From the NCBI GenBank assembly GCA_003024785.1, contig PUQB01000865.1, positions 19,522 through 83,521 on the forward strand: a stretch of DNA of 64,000 nt, in the 5' to 3' direction. Below the pieces are notes generated by a model, which saw only the letters and a list, made by a program, of their open reading frames with translations, was not told the DNA's origin and made no database searches. A program made the position numbers and the translations under genes. Numbering within the stretch: position 1 is the first letter of the stretch; the number at the start of each line of letters is the position of its first letter. The DNA comes from Selaginella tamariscina. Lineage: Eukaryota; Streptophyta; Lycopodiopsida; Selaginellales; Selaginellaceae. Shown piece after piece: positions 1 through 15,544 of this stretch.

Positions 1-3000
1 TTATGTGCAGCACTAGCTAATTCCGATATGAAGAGCTGACGGTGTGCTGGAACGACACTAGATAATTTCTTTAATATTTCGGATATACGGCTGTAGGCTA
101 CCGTGGACAACCTGCAAATACACATAAGTTCAATATACACCCACGTGTAAGGAAATGGACTCTTACCCGTCTTGAGCGAGAAGCCTACACATGGTACAGA
201 GCTCTTTCTTGGGGAGTTTAGCAAGAATATCAGTTTCAGTTTTACTTAATGTACTAGCGTCAAGCTGTTGTTCAGAAGAGGTGTCCTCAGTAGCACCTTG
301 TGAGCTCGCATTGGCATTGGCATTTGTATTTTCTGATGGAGCCTGTGTTTCGGCACCTTCACATGTACCCGCACTGCTTGTCACTACTTCCAGCAATCCA
401 AGCACCTGGCATAAACGGGTTTAGTACACACGCACTAAATTCTAATGCATCTGAACAAACGTACATGAATCGTATATATTTTGTCTTAAGCAAAAGGTTT
501 TCCAATCCATGTTGAAATAACGTTATAAATAAGAAAAAATATTTACCTGTTCCAAGTGTGCACTGCTTCGAGCGTAAAGCGGACGATCCAATAGTCTAAT
601 GAACAAAACAACTGGAATGTGACTCATGGGAATATCCCTGGAATCAGATGGTGCAGAGGAAGAGTTCTCAAACACCTTTTCTTTCCCTTTATCTCTCTCA
701 GAAGGTTCATGCTGCTCCAGGTACAGTAAAGATTTCGCGACCAGTGCGTGATTGCGTGCTAGGTGTGTGAGTAGTTCTAATACACGACGAGAAACCAGGG
801 GTGGAATGCCTGTATATATATCATAAGTATATACGTATGCAAACGATGATGCAGTCGTGTCTTTGGTTGTGTTTAAATTCGTCTATGCATATACGACATA
901 TACAGAACAGATGAGTATGAAGTACAAATGGACATACCGTCTGAGAGCTGGGAGCGAGCATAGACAACATTCCACTGACAACCGTAAAGCCTCTGCGATG
1001 GAGCACCATCAGCAGAGAGAGCAACACAATAACCTTCAGACTCTGGCCTGAGCATGTCCAGCAAAAGGCGTAAAAGTGCAGTCCGTGTCGCACTGTGCAC
1101 ACATAAGTTTGATAACAACCTCTGTAGCAACCCTTTCCCCAATGGCTACACGCAAAAGCAAATAAGTCACGCACACACACACACTTTATGTCACATTTTT
1201 CTTTCTATATGCATAAAATCCCTGCCTCCCTCGACAGACCATACCTGTGCCAAGCGTAATAGCCGAACTAGAGTTTTAACAGCTTGCTCATCCACCAAAG
1301 GCTTTCCTTCGGGCTCTTTACCACTTACGGAAGACCGGTTCGAGCTTGCTCTTCTACCTCCTGAAAATAATCAACGTTGTTATCAACATGTACATACTAC
1401 ACATATATGTCCTGATGATATACACACATTATCATCGCCACCAACAACAACTACACATTTATTTTTCTTTTCTTTACTATGTCCATTGCAGGGGCAATAA
1501 ATGCGCACACGCACACACACGCACCTTGGAACAATCCACCGGTTCCACTAACACTACGATCAATAGCATTGTTTCTCCTAGCAACGAGTCGCGGACCACC
1601 AAAGAGGCTACGAGACTGAAACTGGTTCATGGCTCTCTCACGCAAAAGCTGTGCCTCAGCAAGCAGAGCAGGTGACAACGCAGCTAAGACTGCTTCTGAC
1701 GATGTAAGAAGCACCTGCAGAAGCACATATACGATATATGAACTACTGTATAACATATTAGGAAACACGTACCTCCTCTCTTAGTTCCGCAGGGAAAGTG
1801 GCAATAATGGAAGCACTGTCCATGTCAACTGGTTGGCCTTCAATCTGTTGATTCTGAAAGATTCTCTGAGCTTGCTGCTGTGCAAGAACTTCTTGTTGAA
1901 TATCAGGAGGAAGTGCAGCAAGGAACTCAGGATCAATTTCCTCATTCGCGGAAGGCAAGTGATTCGCAACACCCCCACGATTATTCTCATTGTTCTCATT
2001 GTTTCCTATTAAACATAAACATTTATCAGATATATAGACACGCATACACAATATAAATTACATATACACATCTACAGACACATATTGCATTAACATATCT
2101 AATGCTTACCTTGAGCTTGCTGCTGGGATGCTAAAACTTCAGCTCTCAGATCCTCGGGAAGGGCTTCCAGGAACCGTGGATCTATATTGCTTGCCTCATT
2201 ACCGCTTCGTCCTGTTATCTCCTCTCCACCCTCTTGTTGCAAGCTCCCATCTATGGCTTGTGCCTGTACTGAGTCCTCCTGTTGAGCGGGCTGTGCATGC
2301 TGGCTATCCTCCAAATCCTCCTCATCGACTTCCATATGAACCTCCCTGCTAGCATAAACGCATTACACATAAATACTGGTTCGTACCAAAACCCCAATAT
2401 AGTAAACAAGCACACACATATGCATACATATTACTCATAGCCTAAAACAGAAGTGTATGTATGCACACACTCACCTGCGAGCTTCTTCAGTTCTTTCAGA
2501 ATGCCCAATTACAGTGTTCTCTTCACGTCCGTCTGCGCTCCCAATCTCGACTTCCAAACTTCTGAGGCTCTCACCAAGTGTGGCCCCGCTTCCTCCACTA
2601 TCCTGGCTCCTCTCCGAGTTTTGTCCCGCGGGCACGTCTGGACCGCCATCTACAAACATTTAAGCACGTCAATACACAGATAAATGTACTCCAATTCACT
2701 ATTATGGCCACTACTTCTAATAGTTGCATTGAAAATATAAATGCATACACAACTTGTATTTCTGCAAATAACAAATGGATGGATGCAAATGAATGTACTA
2801 TATACATAAATACAAAGTATAAACTACATACACAGGTATTATACCAACCTCTAAGTCCGTCTGACATGCAATTCCCGATTCTTCTCTTTGGTCGGATTCT
2901 ATTCTTGGTTCAGCAGCAGGCGCTTCTGCTGCCTGTGCAGCTGCAGCAGCGAGGACGTCTCCTATGGTTTCATCATCTCCCACAGAACTTGGCTCTGGCA

Positions 3001-6000
3001 CAGGAACTTCTGTACATTAAGTGTTAATGGACTATCACATTATACGTATGTGCACGTAAAGTATAACTAGCTCATTATTTTATGGCATCTATATACCTGT
3101 AGTAGTCTGTGGGAGTTGCTCTTCAGACGGAGAAGTTAAAGCCTGGAGACGAGCAACAAACGGTGCTTCGACAGCGTGTACCAACGTCGATGATTGAGAT
3201 CCTGGCTGCTGCTGACCATCGTCCGTCCAAGTGCTCATTCGGGACTCACCACGTGCCCCCCTTCGTCCCATTAAGAGTACCGGATCTAAAGGTGCGTCCA
3301 AAACTTGTGACGGTCCCTGTAAGCTCCTGTCTCCAAACAGTGCATCACCGACCTGCTATAATATATATTATCAATAGATATAAACGACAATCAGATGCAT
3401 AGATGCATGAGCTCTGTACGTACTGAAGGCGTGTATATACATCGGTTATGGCAATTTTTATATCTTATATATACGTGTACAGACGTATATAAATGTAGAC
3501 ATGGATGTATGTATGTTTACCCCGTCTGTCATGAAAATACGAGTGGCGCCATCAGAAGCGCCAGTCAGCAGGGCCTCAACATCACGTACAAGGTTGTTCC
3601 CTGCCCAGAGTGAGCTGCTAGAAACAGACTGCGAAGGACGGACTAAAAGTGGATGCCTAAACGCATTTCCACGGGGCACAGCTGACGATGGAACCTATGA
3701 ACAATTAAAACTGTGTCAATATAACATACAAAGAAATACAAGTAAGTATGTATGCAAGTTCATTTCATGTATCTAGGTGTTTTATCTAAATTCGACTATG
3801 TTTATATTGTATATTATGTAGCGTATCTTATAATCATACTATATACTTTTACAAATTTATGTACTATTACATCAAAATCCATGTTCTGTAAATTCTAAAT
3901 AATCTAATATCTAACAATACAAAAATTATATAACTAATTTATATTATATAGTGATTACCCATCGATATATACATGTGATCTCCACATATATGTTACTGGT
4001 GTACATATTATACATAGACATACACAAATATATATATTCTTACCGAGCGGTATGTGCTACTGGTTCCCCTTGAACGTTCTCCAGCACCTCTTGGTTGCCT
4101 AAAGGATCCAAAAATGTCGTCCATGCTCATATTCTACAATGTACAAACAACAGTTTAGCCTTTACATGAACATAGTATATTCTCTTACCTCTATAACAAA
4201 GAATATACATATACACAGCACACTTCTTTATATTCTGGCTTCTATGTCTGATCTACATGTTCCACAGTACAATGCTTATATGCGCACGGATTGACACATA
4301 TACACAGAATTACGAATGTAGATGTACCTGAAAAGTCTCTACATGCAAGTCAACAGTGTTTCTTGTATTGCTTGTCCAAGGACTTGAACATGGTTAAGGC
4401 CAGTGAGTCCATCGGTCCACCGAACTTCAATCACTCTGTCTCCTTGCCAACCTCCCTCTAAATCTCCCATGTCTTCAAATTCATCACTCAAGCTATTATC
4501 CTGAAATTGAAAACACGATTAGCATACAAAATGTAATACCGCATATATTACACACGTCTGCATATTAAAAGTACTACAGTGAATATGAACTCCATCAGTG
4601 ATACTAATATATCTTAATTATCAGTTATAACTATGTACCTGGTCTTCCACGTCTGTGTCTGGAGGGGACATATGAGGGACTCCATCATCATTTCCTTCTG
4701 CATCTTCCTCTTCTTCTTCTTCCTCTTCTTCCTCCTCTTCTTCTTCCTCGTCCCCTGCTTGTTGAAATCACATAAATCATATACCAAGCAAACAACAAAA
4801 CACACTTCATAGAAATCAAAATACAATCTGAATTTGAAAATACATCAACGCAAGCACACAGAGCATCTGTATATATATCTGTCGTGTGGTTATGAATATA
4901 CCTCCATCGTCAACTTCCATTTCATCCTCCTCCTCTTCCTCCTCGTCTCCTATTAACAATGACAATGTTTTAGCTTATATAATGTATTTATCGATTACAT
5001 GACTCTGTGTTTTAAAGTTTCATAATGAAATTACATATCTTATTCGTCCACTACATGTGTACATTACTATATATGGATGTAGTATATGTAATCCCCCCTA
5101 ATAGATGATCTCTATAGATGGGTTTCTGTACAGAGATATAATGCAGTAAAATCATGTATTACCTCCAGCATTCATCCTAAAGACCATACCCCGACTAGCT
5201 TCGTTAAGAACTTCGCCGACTTCTTGCATGAAAACCTCAGCCTCGGAACGTTGATTCTCGTTCTCCTGCCCAGCATCTTCAACCATTGCGTTATTTATCT
5301 GCTCCTGCTGCTCAGCGTTATGGGACATCAAATTGTCCCCACCATCATTTTGCAGGCTTGTCGGATTCTCAGTGGCCGTCCGATCTGTATCACCTTCCTT
5401 TTGGTTCCCGCCTGCACCAATTTTAGACACCAAGATTTAACATACATACATTATCTCAAGGAAATATTATATTAACACAGATACATTACGAGCTTTTACC
5501 TGATGAGGCAGGTTCTGCACTACTACCAGCCCTGGAAAGCACCTCAAGGGCTCGAAGTACAGCATTGACAATCTTAGTGGCGTCTGGATGATCCAAGTCA
5601 ATGACTTGAAGACTGTTCGTAAGTGATTTTATCATCCCGACATCCACCATTGCCTTTGACATGTCCGTCGAGAATCCAAGCGCCTGTAATATATCTAGTA
5701 TAAGTATGTGCACACCTTATGTGCACTAAGGTATGCGTATATGTGCTGCATAGGTATAAAATTACAATCCCTCTCTCTCTCTCTCTCACACACACACCAC
5801 ACACACACACCTGCGGGTTCCCAGCTGAAGGAGAGAGCAGAATGGAAAGAATCAAGTTGACAAGCGCATGAATACGCTTAACAGTGGGTTGAACGCTCGG
5901 GATAGAGCTTGAAGCCGATCCACAAGCCATGTTTAAGGCCTTCACTATTTCGCTAAGCACCCGCCGTCTTCCTTCACCAGATCGCACACAAACTGCTCTC

Positions 6001-9000
6001 AGAAAGGCAGTCGCTCTCTCTGGAACCTTTGCTACCTCCACCATATCCAAACCTGCATAATAAACATACAGAATCATGCGATAAAAAGACTCAAAAGGAG
6101 GATTTGAATTTAGGTCAAATTACATGACCACAGATAATCTTAATCAGTTCAGGTTTATACTGTATAAGCTACTTTGTAATGTACAGTACGGTAAAAGTAA
6201 AATGGTTTTCCAATACCATTAGTACACATTAATATACATATATAATAAATACCTGCGGAAGGTGTGAGGTGGCATCCTTCGGGTAGAATTCTGTGCAAAA
6301 CGTGGTATAAGAGTCCATGTCCGCCTTGACTGCTCTCTGAATCCCTCCGTAACACGACACTAACACTTGGCGAGTACATCAGCAAAATCTGTTAAAACAC
6401 ACATATTGTAAACTTGTATGTACATATATAAGCATCTGTGTAATACCTCAGTCATAAGCTTCAGGATGAAGCTGACTTTGGCCGCAGCTGCTGTTTTGTC
6501 TTTTGAATCGATTTCCATCGAAGTTCCGTCTCCGTTCTTCGCAGATGGATAATACAGAATAACCTGCAGAAAACGGTCACCAATACACACAATTTATGGT
6601 ATGCTTATTTATATATTCTACACCATAGATACAATGTATTTAGTATCATAAAATGAATTCACAGTAGATACCTCCAAAAGCTGGTCAATAACGCGGGAGA
6701 AGCTATGAGGGACTCTTTTGTGTCCTTTACCCCCTTTATCTTGAACTCTGCCTGTTTTCTCCGCAGATTTATCCTTTGGTTTCTCTGCAGACTTTTCTTT
6801 CTCCTTCTCTTTTTCTTTGTCCTCCTAATCAGATTTATCACGTGTTGAGAACAATAGGATGCATATAATGATATACAATATGTCAGTAGTTTACAGAGTA
6901 GTGTTATGCACTACCAATCCATGCATGTCTACATATGTATGAAGGAAGACGTCTATTATGTCTGACGGTGTAGTTACAGTATAGAAAGTAAAGTTTGATC
7001 TATCGTTAGTAAGATATGAAGGAAATACTCACTTTTGCAAGAACTATAGAGACCCTTCCTCCGACTGTCTCAACCTGGAGAGTGTTGGCACAAGCCTGCA
7101 TGAAAGCCGCAGGATCCCTAGTGAGGACAGGCGCCATACTCGTCAAGAATATCCTCGGAGACACTACATGGCAAAATAAGAACGTGTGCATGTATAGACT
7201 TCTATATATATGAGTTGTGAATATGGTAGTAATGACACAAACACACGCCCACCTCGTCCAGCGTTTCGACCCACTGTGAAATGGTGACGAATTTCTGACT
7301 CCATTGCCAAGAGGAGCGTCTGAGGGTCCTCAAGCAAATGTCGAATAATTGCTCCGACAACGTCGTCAAAACCAGTCCTAAGAAAATCAATATTCAACAT
7401 TAATTAAAATGATTTAGCCATATATAGGTATAATGCATATCGAATACATTTTATTATTTTATAGACACTCGTTTCGATATCTATTAGCTTACAGAACACA
7501 TGCATACGACACGCATATGTAAAACTCAAACATTTAATACATGTCCACTGTATAGACATCACATGGATTAGTATATCATAATAATCCATATGATGAGTAT
7601 ATCATTTTTACGTATTATATTTGGCAAACAATATGGCGTTGTCTTTAGTAAGTTAACAACATTACCAGTTTGTCGGGGGAATCTCTAGCAACGTATTAAG
7701 TCCACCAGCTTCCAGGAACTGTAGAGCTATTGCATGAACTTTAGTTAACCTCGCACATAGCTGAAGTACTGCTTGTAAAGGCATTGACCCCAAAGGCATA
7801 TGAAGCAAATGGCAAACCACCTATAGAACAACGTACAACAAGTAAATGCTTTATGTAAGTATAAATTTATCTCTGTTACCTGTAAACATTTTTCTTGCCT
7901 CCTCCGACATATATCCTGCAGGCTTCCCAATGATCGACGCAAAAGGATTTTGTTGGTGGGATTCTTCACTCGTACTAGCAGCATTGCTTTCCGTATTAAT
8001 CTAATGATTAGAATACCATCGTCAGTCACAAACAAGTAATTGTTACATACATAGTTCCAATTAAATAAGAATTTACCTTATACTGTAGCATCTGGTCGAG
8101 TACCAAACACAGTGCGGTTACCCAGACAGGAACATCCCCAGAACTTGGAAATTCTCTAAACGTGGAAAGAGTTTCTAAGGCAACTCCAACAATGCCACCT
8201 ACACCAGATACATGAACCGTGTTAGTGTGTGAGTGCGCATGTGTATATATAGTAGCTTGACGAGCTTAATGTACCTTTGGCAGCGGCCTCCCGAGCAAGA
8301 TTATCTTCACTGATAATGAGAGCCAACAAGTGAGCAATTGTAGAAAGCCTGTTCGAATCTGCGAATACACAAGTTAAATTTGGTACATGTAAATACATTT
8401 GTACATGAATACACATATTTAGACAGTCAACTATTATGGTACAGACCTAAATAGAGATCTACTAAAAGAATTACTCAAATATCATATATACGTATATTAC
8501 GCAATCGGAGACTGCATGTGTGTGTGCGTTAAAAACATATCTTTGAATTTGATACTATGTTAGTACCTTCGATGTGACAATGTCTTAGTTGCTCAACAAG
8601 GAAAAGAATAACCACCTCACGATCTTTCCCGTTTGCATGGTTCAAGATGGTCACAAGTAGATCAGTAAGCGTAAATATGACTCCATCCTTCATCTGCAGC
8701 ACATTGATACATGTGCTGACCATCTTCTCCACATCCGGTAACTGGAAAGAAGATTATACAGCGTTACACAGAGGCACACATATGTATAAGGTTAGCCAAT
8801 GAGTTTAATGTTGTCACGTTCACTGATTAGCCTTAATTAAGTAGTCAATTTGAGGCCCACACACACCTGCGGCATGGTTTCCTCAGATGCCATTTCAATC
8901 GTTTTTCCTGTCTCGGCTTCGCCATCTGCGTTACCAAGTGATAAGGCTAAAGCACGAGCAAGTTCATCCTCCTCCTAAAATTAAGAAAAAAGAAATGTGA

Positions 9001-12000
9001 TTGAGTATACATGCTATTCCATACTATAATGTCATATATATGAATTCCAAAAAACATAATGCATATAACAATTTGAATCTTATAACTTACCATCCTATTA
9101 GAAATACGGCAGGCGTATAATGTACACCTATATACATTATAGAACAGAAACAGACAAACAATATGCATTACCTGGTTTGCCTCTTCGGGATGAGTGAATA
9201 GCCATCCATAGCCATCTCTACACTGCTGGTTTCAACATGACGTAAAGCTGCTTCTGCTCTTGCACGAGGAAACCCCATCTCAACAATTGTTTGTATCAGT
9301 CCCTCGTCTGGAGCTGGCCCAAGCCGAGCATTTACACCTGCATATAAGCAATTTGTCTATATTATACAGATACGGATGAGATGCATACATATACACAGAT
9401 ATAATGCATATGTATCCATGTAATTGCAAAAAAATAAGCATATCGTGAAGCCACACATAACGTACCTGATGATCCTCTATTTCTTGCATCTCCGACTCCA
9501 GTGTAGACCTGTTTTATGATTCCCGCAATTGAAGTGATAAAATTCGTGTTGCATTCGGCAAAACTAGGATGGTTCCATACAGGAAGAACAGCACTCAGCG
9601 TCTGCAATTAAAGTTATCACAACTGTTGTATATGGTACATGTACATATGCATGTAAACGCATACGTATATATGCACCAGCATTAATATAAACTCAACATA
9701 GGGATATGTGCGCGTATCTTTACCTGCATTTGCAAAGTTTGAACGAATACATCCACGTCTTTGGGGGCCGATATGGGGCGTCAGTAACCGGCTGGACGAG
9801 CAAATGAGTAGCAGACATTGGACTTAGCAACGTCGAAGACGTAACCAGCTGCTCAAGAAGCTTCACATAGCTGTGTAACGTGGTCCAAAGCCATGAATGG
9901 TTTTCTGACTTCTGTAGAAGTACATAATTAGGTGTGACATAAGATTTTTACATACTATTGAGTATAATTACATACCTCTACTCCGTAATCGACATCCTTG
10001 CCATTCTCAGCCTGCATACTTCCAAATCCAACTGTCCATAGCAGCTCGCTAGTCTCTTCAAACGTTGCAAGAAGCTTTGCAAGAGCACCATGAACAAAAA
10101 GTCTGTTCACCAACACTGTATTCCATGACTTCCTTCGGCTGTCAAATAGCACCGCAAGTATATCCTCCACTACCTGGAGTAGAACGTATTAAACACGTCA
10201 TCACATAGCATATGCAGGCAGATGTCTGCCCACACGCACACACTATATCATATGCACATACATAACTATACAAATAATTAAATTACTTACCTTCCCCAAA
10301 TAACGGCACCGAACACTAGGATTTGCCCCTCCAGAAGCCGGATCAAACGCTAAGTTTTCCAAAAACACCTTAGCGATTCCCGAAGCCACAGACTACATAA
10401 ACACACAAACCATGTTACTATTTTAATAGAGCTTCACATGCACACACACATTCACGGACATGTGTCTATATGTGTATGCAAAGCCATACTATATAGAATA
10501 TATAACGTATAGTCTATATAGCGTAACATATATGAATATACGTATACCTTAGCAGGAGCACTCAATGTAGCAACATCATCACGTCGCCGTGAAGGAATAA
10601 CCATAGCTTTGCCAAGAGCTAAATACAGACTCCGAGCAGCATATACGAGTTTTGAAACCATTTCGTAATTCAGCATCTCGGGACTCTTCCTTTTCACAGA
10701 ATCCGTTGGATGCCCGGGATCCAACGCATCGTCTACTACCACATTGTGCCTAGCTAGCCGTCCCAACCTTGCTATCTGCTAAATATATACACAAACATCA
10801 TACACATGCACATATAAACAAACCGTACGAGCGTGTATGTGTTTTGTTATGATCAAGTGCAAACTCAAACAAGTGCATACATAATAATGCATCCCATCAT
10901 ATAATACATAAATAACATCTATGCAGACAATACGTATAAATACTATTATACCTGAGTGAGAGCTTCGGCAGTGGTGATATGGTCCCTTCGAGAACGACGA
11001 TGAATCCCATCTCCTGTGCGTACTGGAGCAAAGAACTCCCATTCAGAAGTTGTAGTTCCACCACGAACTGCCAATGAGCTTCCACCAAACAGTCCCTCTT
11101 CTGCATCTTCTGCAACACGAACTAAATGTAATGTTATAACAATAAAAATATGAATGGCACATAAGAATCCGGTACATGTTTTTGTTGTTGTTACATTCTA
11201 CTATATAGAAATATAATATAATATAAAAGAAACAGCATAACAGATAAACGCATACATATACATACATACCTGCAGGAGCCGAGGAACTAGCTACACCAGA
11301 AGTTTCATCAGCCTCCTTTTTACTTGCTTCAGGCTTTCCTTCTGAAAATAAACAAACTTGCCAGAGAACTTCACGATGGACACGTCCAATGTCGTTGAGA
11401 ATTCCGCATCTCCATTGCTCAGCTCCGCTAGCATAACTGGAGAACTCCTCACCAGGACCGAGGAGAGTGATAAAAAGCATTCAGTAGCCGACAAACTTCT
11501 CAAAACCTGCAACAGTAGAATAGTTATGCGTCTCTCCGTGTATAAATACAACAGGTTGTATATTAAAATATACAACTATTCACCTTGTTACGAAGACCAT
11601 TTTCCAAATCGAATATACGGCTACCGGATATGGAATCTAGAAGCCCCAATGTAGTTATCAAATGCTCCTTAAGAACTCCACATACTGCTTTTGTCAAAGT
11701 TGTTGCGTGTTGTGGTGGGAAGGCTCGAAACGTAATCGACATATTATGTGCAGTTGATGATCCTCCAAATGAGACTACAATTAATGGAGTTATACGTTAT
11801 AATGTGCAATTAATCATTTTTATTCGTTATCGTCTGCAATCATTATTTAGTTACCAGGTAATTCTACACTCGTTATATAGTTACCTGGTAAATCTGGTAG
11901 AGTGTACAATTGCAGCAACGCCTCAATACCCCCTTTTTCAATGAACAGCCTACTCGTGTCACCATTTTGAAGAACAGTTTCCAGAAGACGAACCGCATTA

Positions 12001-13430
12001 TTTATATACTCCGGAAGTGAATTTTCCACTGCAGAGTTGGAAGATGGCTCAGCAACTGAAAAAATTACAGAAAGTCATCTACACAATGCATAAATACTGA
12101 CTCTCCATATATATAGACACACACACACATCCATGCCCATACATGCATGTAAAGCACGTAATCATATACACATGACAATTGTACACACTCAGATACATTT
12201 ATATAATAAGACCAAACCTGTATCTTCGGGGGGCGATCTTCCCCTCCATCCGTCTCCATTGGAACAGGCGTATCAACATCAACAGCCCCGCCCATGGAAG
12301 CAATGGTTCTGAGAATTTCAATACACACTTCGATACCCAGACCTCGAAGAGCAGGCACGTGACGCATTAATTCGTCCAAACTAGAAGCAAGTGAACCAGG
12401 TGTATCGTTCGCTAGAGCCTTAAGGTACGTTTTGGATGTAAATATCTGCAGTATGTAACCAATTAGTACATGCATGCATTATAGACAGGACCGTACATCC
12501 ACATGTTCACATATACATACATAGACAATTTCAATTATATCATACATCTGATTCGTTTATACATATACACTATGTTACCTTAACGAAGCACCGTAAGGCA
12601 TCACGTTCTTTGACAGCTTCGAGGCCAGCGTTGTTGAGGCAGATAGCATCAAGGCTCGTAGGTATGCAGCAGATTGCCTCTGACGAGGGAAGTACTCCTG
12701 AATTTACATTAAGTTATAGTCCGTGTGCATATATTTTGTTTGTATTTTATATATCCTTCTCTTATCCATACACACACACACACACACATACACATATAGA
12801 CACACACTATTTCCGAACTCTTGGTACATGACGGCTACACGCACTCACCAGTAGTGATTGCATCCAAGAAAGCACCGGGTAGACCAGCTTTGTCGAGAGA
12901 TGGGAAGCATGTGGGATCACGATGAATTAAATCGCTCATCACAGAGGCCGCGAGTGAGAAGACACCACCACCAAAGAGTTTAGCGTGCTTAAAAATGGTG
13001 CTTAGGCAAAAGGGGAGTGAACTCTCCTCCGAGCCATGGAGCCGTGCATTACCACCGGAGCATATGTGCCAAGAGAAATCGCTCGCAAAAGTGCCTGAGT
13101 AACGATGTGTAAGGAGATCCGTAAATGGTAGCTATGTATATGGTATTGTGCATGTTAATGAATAGCAATGCATATTATTTATAAAACACTTCATGCTCAG
13201 CTACCTTAAGAAGGACCCTATTCTGGTAGGGAACCGAGACTTCATGGGAAGAACTACCAGCTTCGTCAGTGACAGGAGCCTTGCCTTTAGATGAAGACGG
13301 TTCTTCTGTAGAAACATTTCCACTTTCAAAAGCACTTACCTGTGGAAACAAATTATACAATGAAATAAAGATAATTAAGTAGAGATATAGAATGAATCTG
13401 TTTACATATGTTGAATATGCATCTTAATTG

Positions 13431-13470
<40 letters not shown>

Positions 13471-15454
13471 CAGTTACTTCGTATTTGAGACGGAAGATGG
13501 TATCGTCGAGGCCACCTAAATCTCTGAACAGTGTTCCCGCAGGGTTGCTGTAGTCCATAAAAGCCTCTAGAATATGAACAGCTAGTATTACAAGATGAAT
13601 ATGCTTCTTGTTGGTGTCCTGTAACATGACCTAATTAGATTCTCTAATTTACATAAATGTAACAGTTATCATAGTATTATAGCATAATATACAAACATAA
13701 CAATACAGCACCTTCAGCAGCGGAAGTAGTATGGGAATCAGACCCGCCTCTCTTAGTGCCCCGCAGCCTGAAGAAGAAGAGACGAGGGAGGATACGAGCA
13801 GAAGAAGCGCCTACAAAGAATAGAAGCGTCACATCATAAATTCTATTCCCACATAATACATGATCGTTATTACCATATTGTACTATTTATACATAAAAAA
13901 TATAATGCAAACATAAAGTAACAAAATACTAAATAGTTCCAAGTACTAATACAAATAAAGAATATTAGTAAAGATAACCGACAACAACAATATGTTTAGT
14001 TTATATACATCTAGATAAATATTAGTACATTACAATGTGTATACCTCGACGAATAGTAGGGAGCAGCCCGATGCTTTGCCTAATAATGACCCAACAGCCT
14101 TCTGAACCAATGTTGGGATGATCCCGCAGTTCCCTCCCGCAGTTAGTACTATATTCAAAAGAAAACATTATCAAAATGCATAAAATACAGTCACTGTGTA
14201 TGTATGCGTAAGAGAATTGAGGTATGCACGTCATCCATTGTACGTATACAGTATATCTGCCGTATAGATACCTGTCAAAACGTTCGTCTGACGAGGTCGG
14301 TCCTGAGATTGAGCAGCCAAAGCAACAAGAGCCAAAATGCGGATATCCTCAGGAACATCATCCTCGTGGTAAAGTAGAGAAACGAGTTCATTCACAAACT
14401 CGGGCTCATTCACCTGAGCAAATATTGACATTAGCTTCCTAGATTACGTAAATATATATGCGTTTAATTATATAACCTATACATTTAAATGTATACATGA
14501 TATATCAAGATATACGTATATAAGAAACTCACATAGAAAGCTGCAAGGTCCTCGTGATCCGGATTCGATTGTATAAGAACAGTGAATGCCAGGAGTCGTA
14601 TTCGGACATACTGTCTCCTGCTCGCCAATGAGGAGAAGGCACGTGCAAAACGGATCCTAGTCAGCAGTGAAAATTTCAAGTTGTCCGGGACTTTGTACTG
14701 CTCCACCAAGCTGTTCAAATGCATATTAGTACAAATACAACGCATAAGTCCACATACAGTTAACACAGTTGTAGTTTAATTTTGTTATGATAACAACATA
14801 GTATCATTAACAGTATATTGCATATTACAACAGCATAACAGCTGTAACTGTGTTATTGCATATAAACATCTATGAAGTACCTAAAAAATACGATATGTAT
14901 ATATGTATAGCTATGACGTCTGTAGTGTGTGCATATGTACAGCTATATACCTTTTAAGAATTTGCAGATCGTTTCCAGGACGCTGGTGGAGATTTTCGAC
15001 GTGAATGACCTGGAGACCCGACGGGCTCGAATCGCTTGATTCACCCTCTTTATAAAACTCAAAATGCAGACAGCACCCTAGCATGCTTGCCTCTTCATCA
15101 CAACCGCTGTCACTTGCACACGCTAGAAGTCCCAAGCCTTCATTAACCAACACAAAAGTAAGCAACATAGAAGCGTATCGCTCTGGTATATTTATAGGTA
15201 TATAGTAGACATTATACATTAAAACTCACCTTCCTCTTTCCCCCCCATCCTTGGGATAACGAGAAAAGCTTTCCATTTAATATGGCATCTCTGTGCCACC
15301 TAAAAGGCCTTGTAGAAGACTGCCCTTGTTTTCTTACGAATGCCGCAAACGTCTGTAAAGCGTCGAACACAATCTCTGGATCCGTGGAAGATAGAAGCAC
15401 AGATAAGTGCTGCAAAACAAGTACACATTAGCACACACACACACACACACACAC

Positions 15455-15485
<31 letters not shown>

Positions 15486-15491
15486 TATATA

Positions 15492-15544
<53 letters not shown>
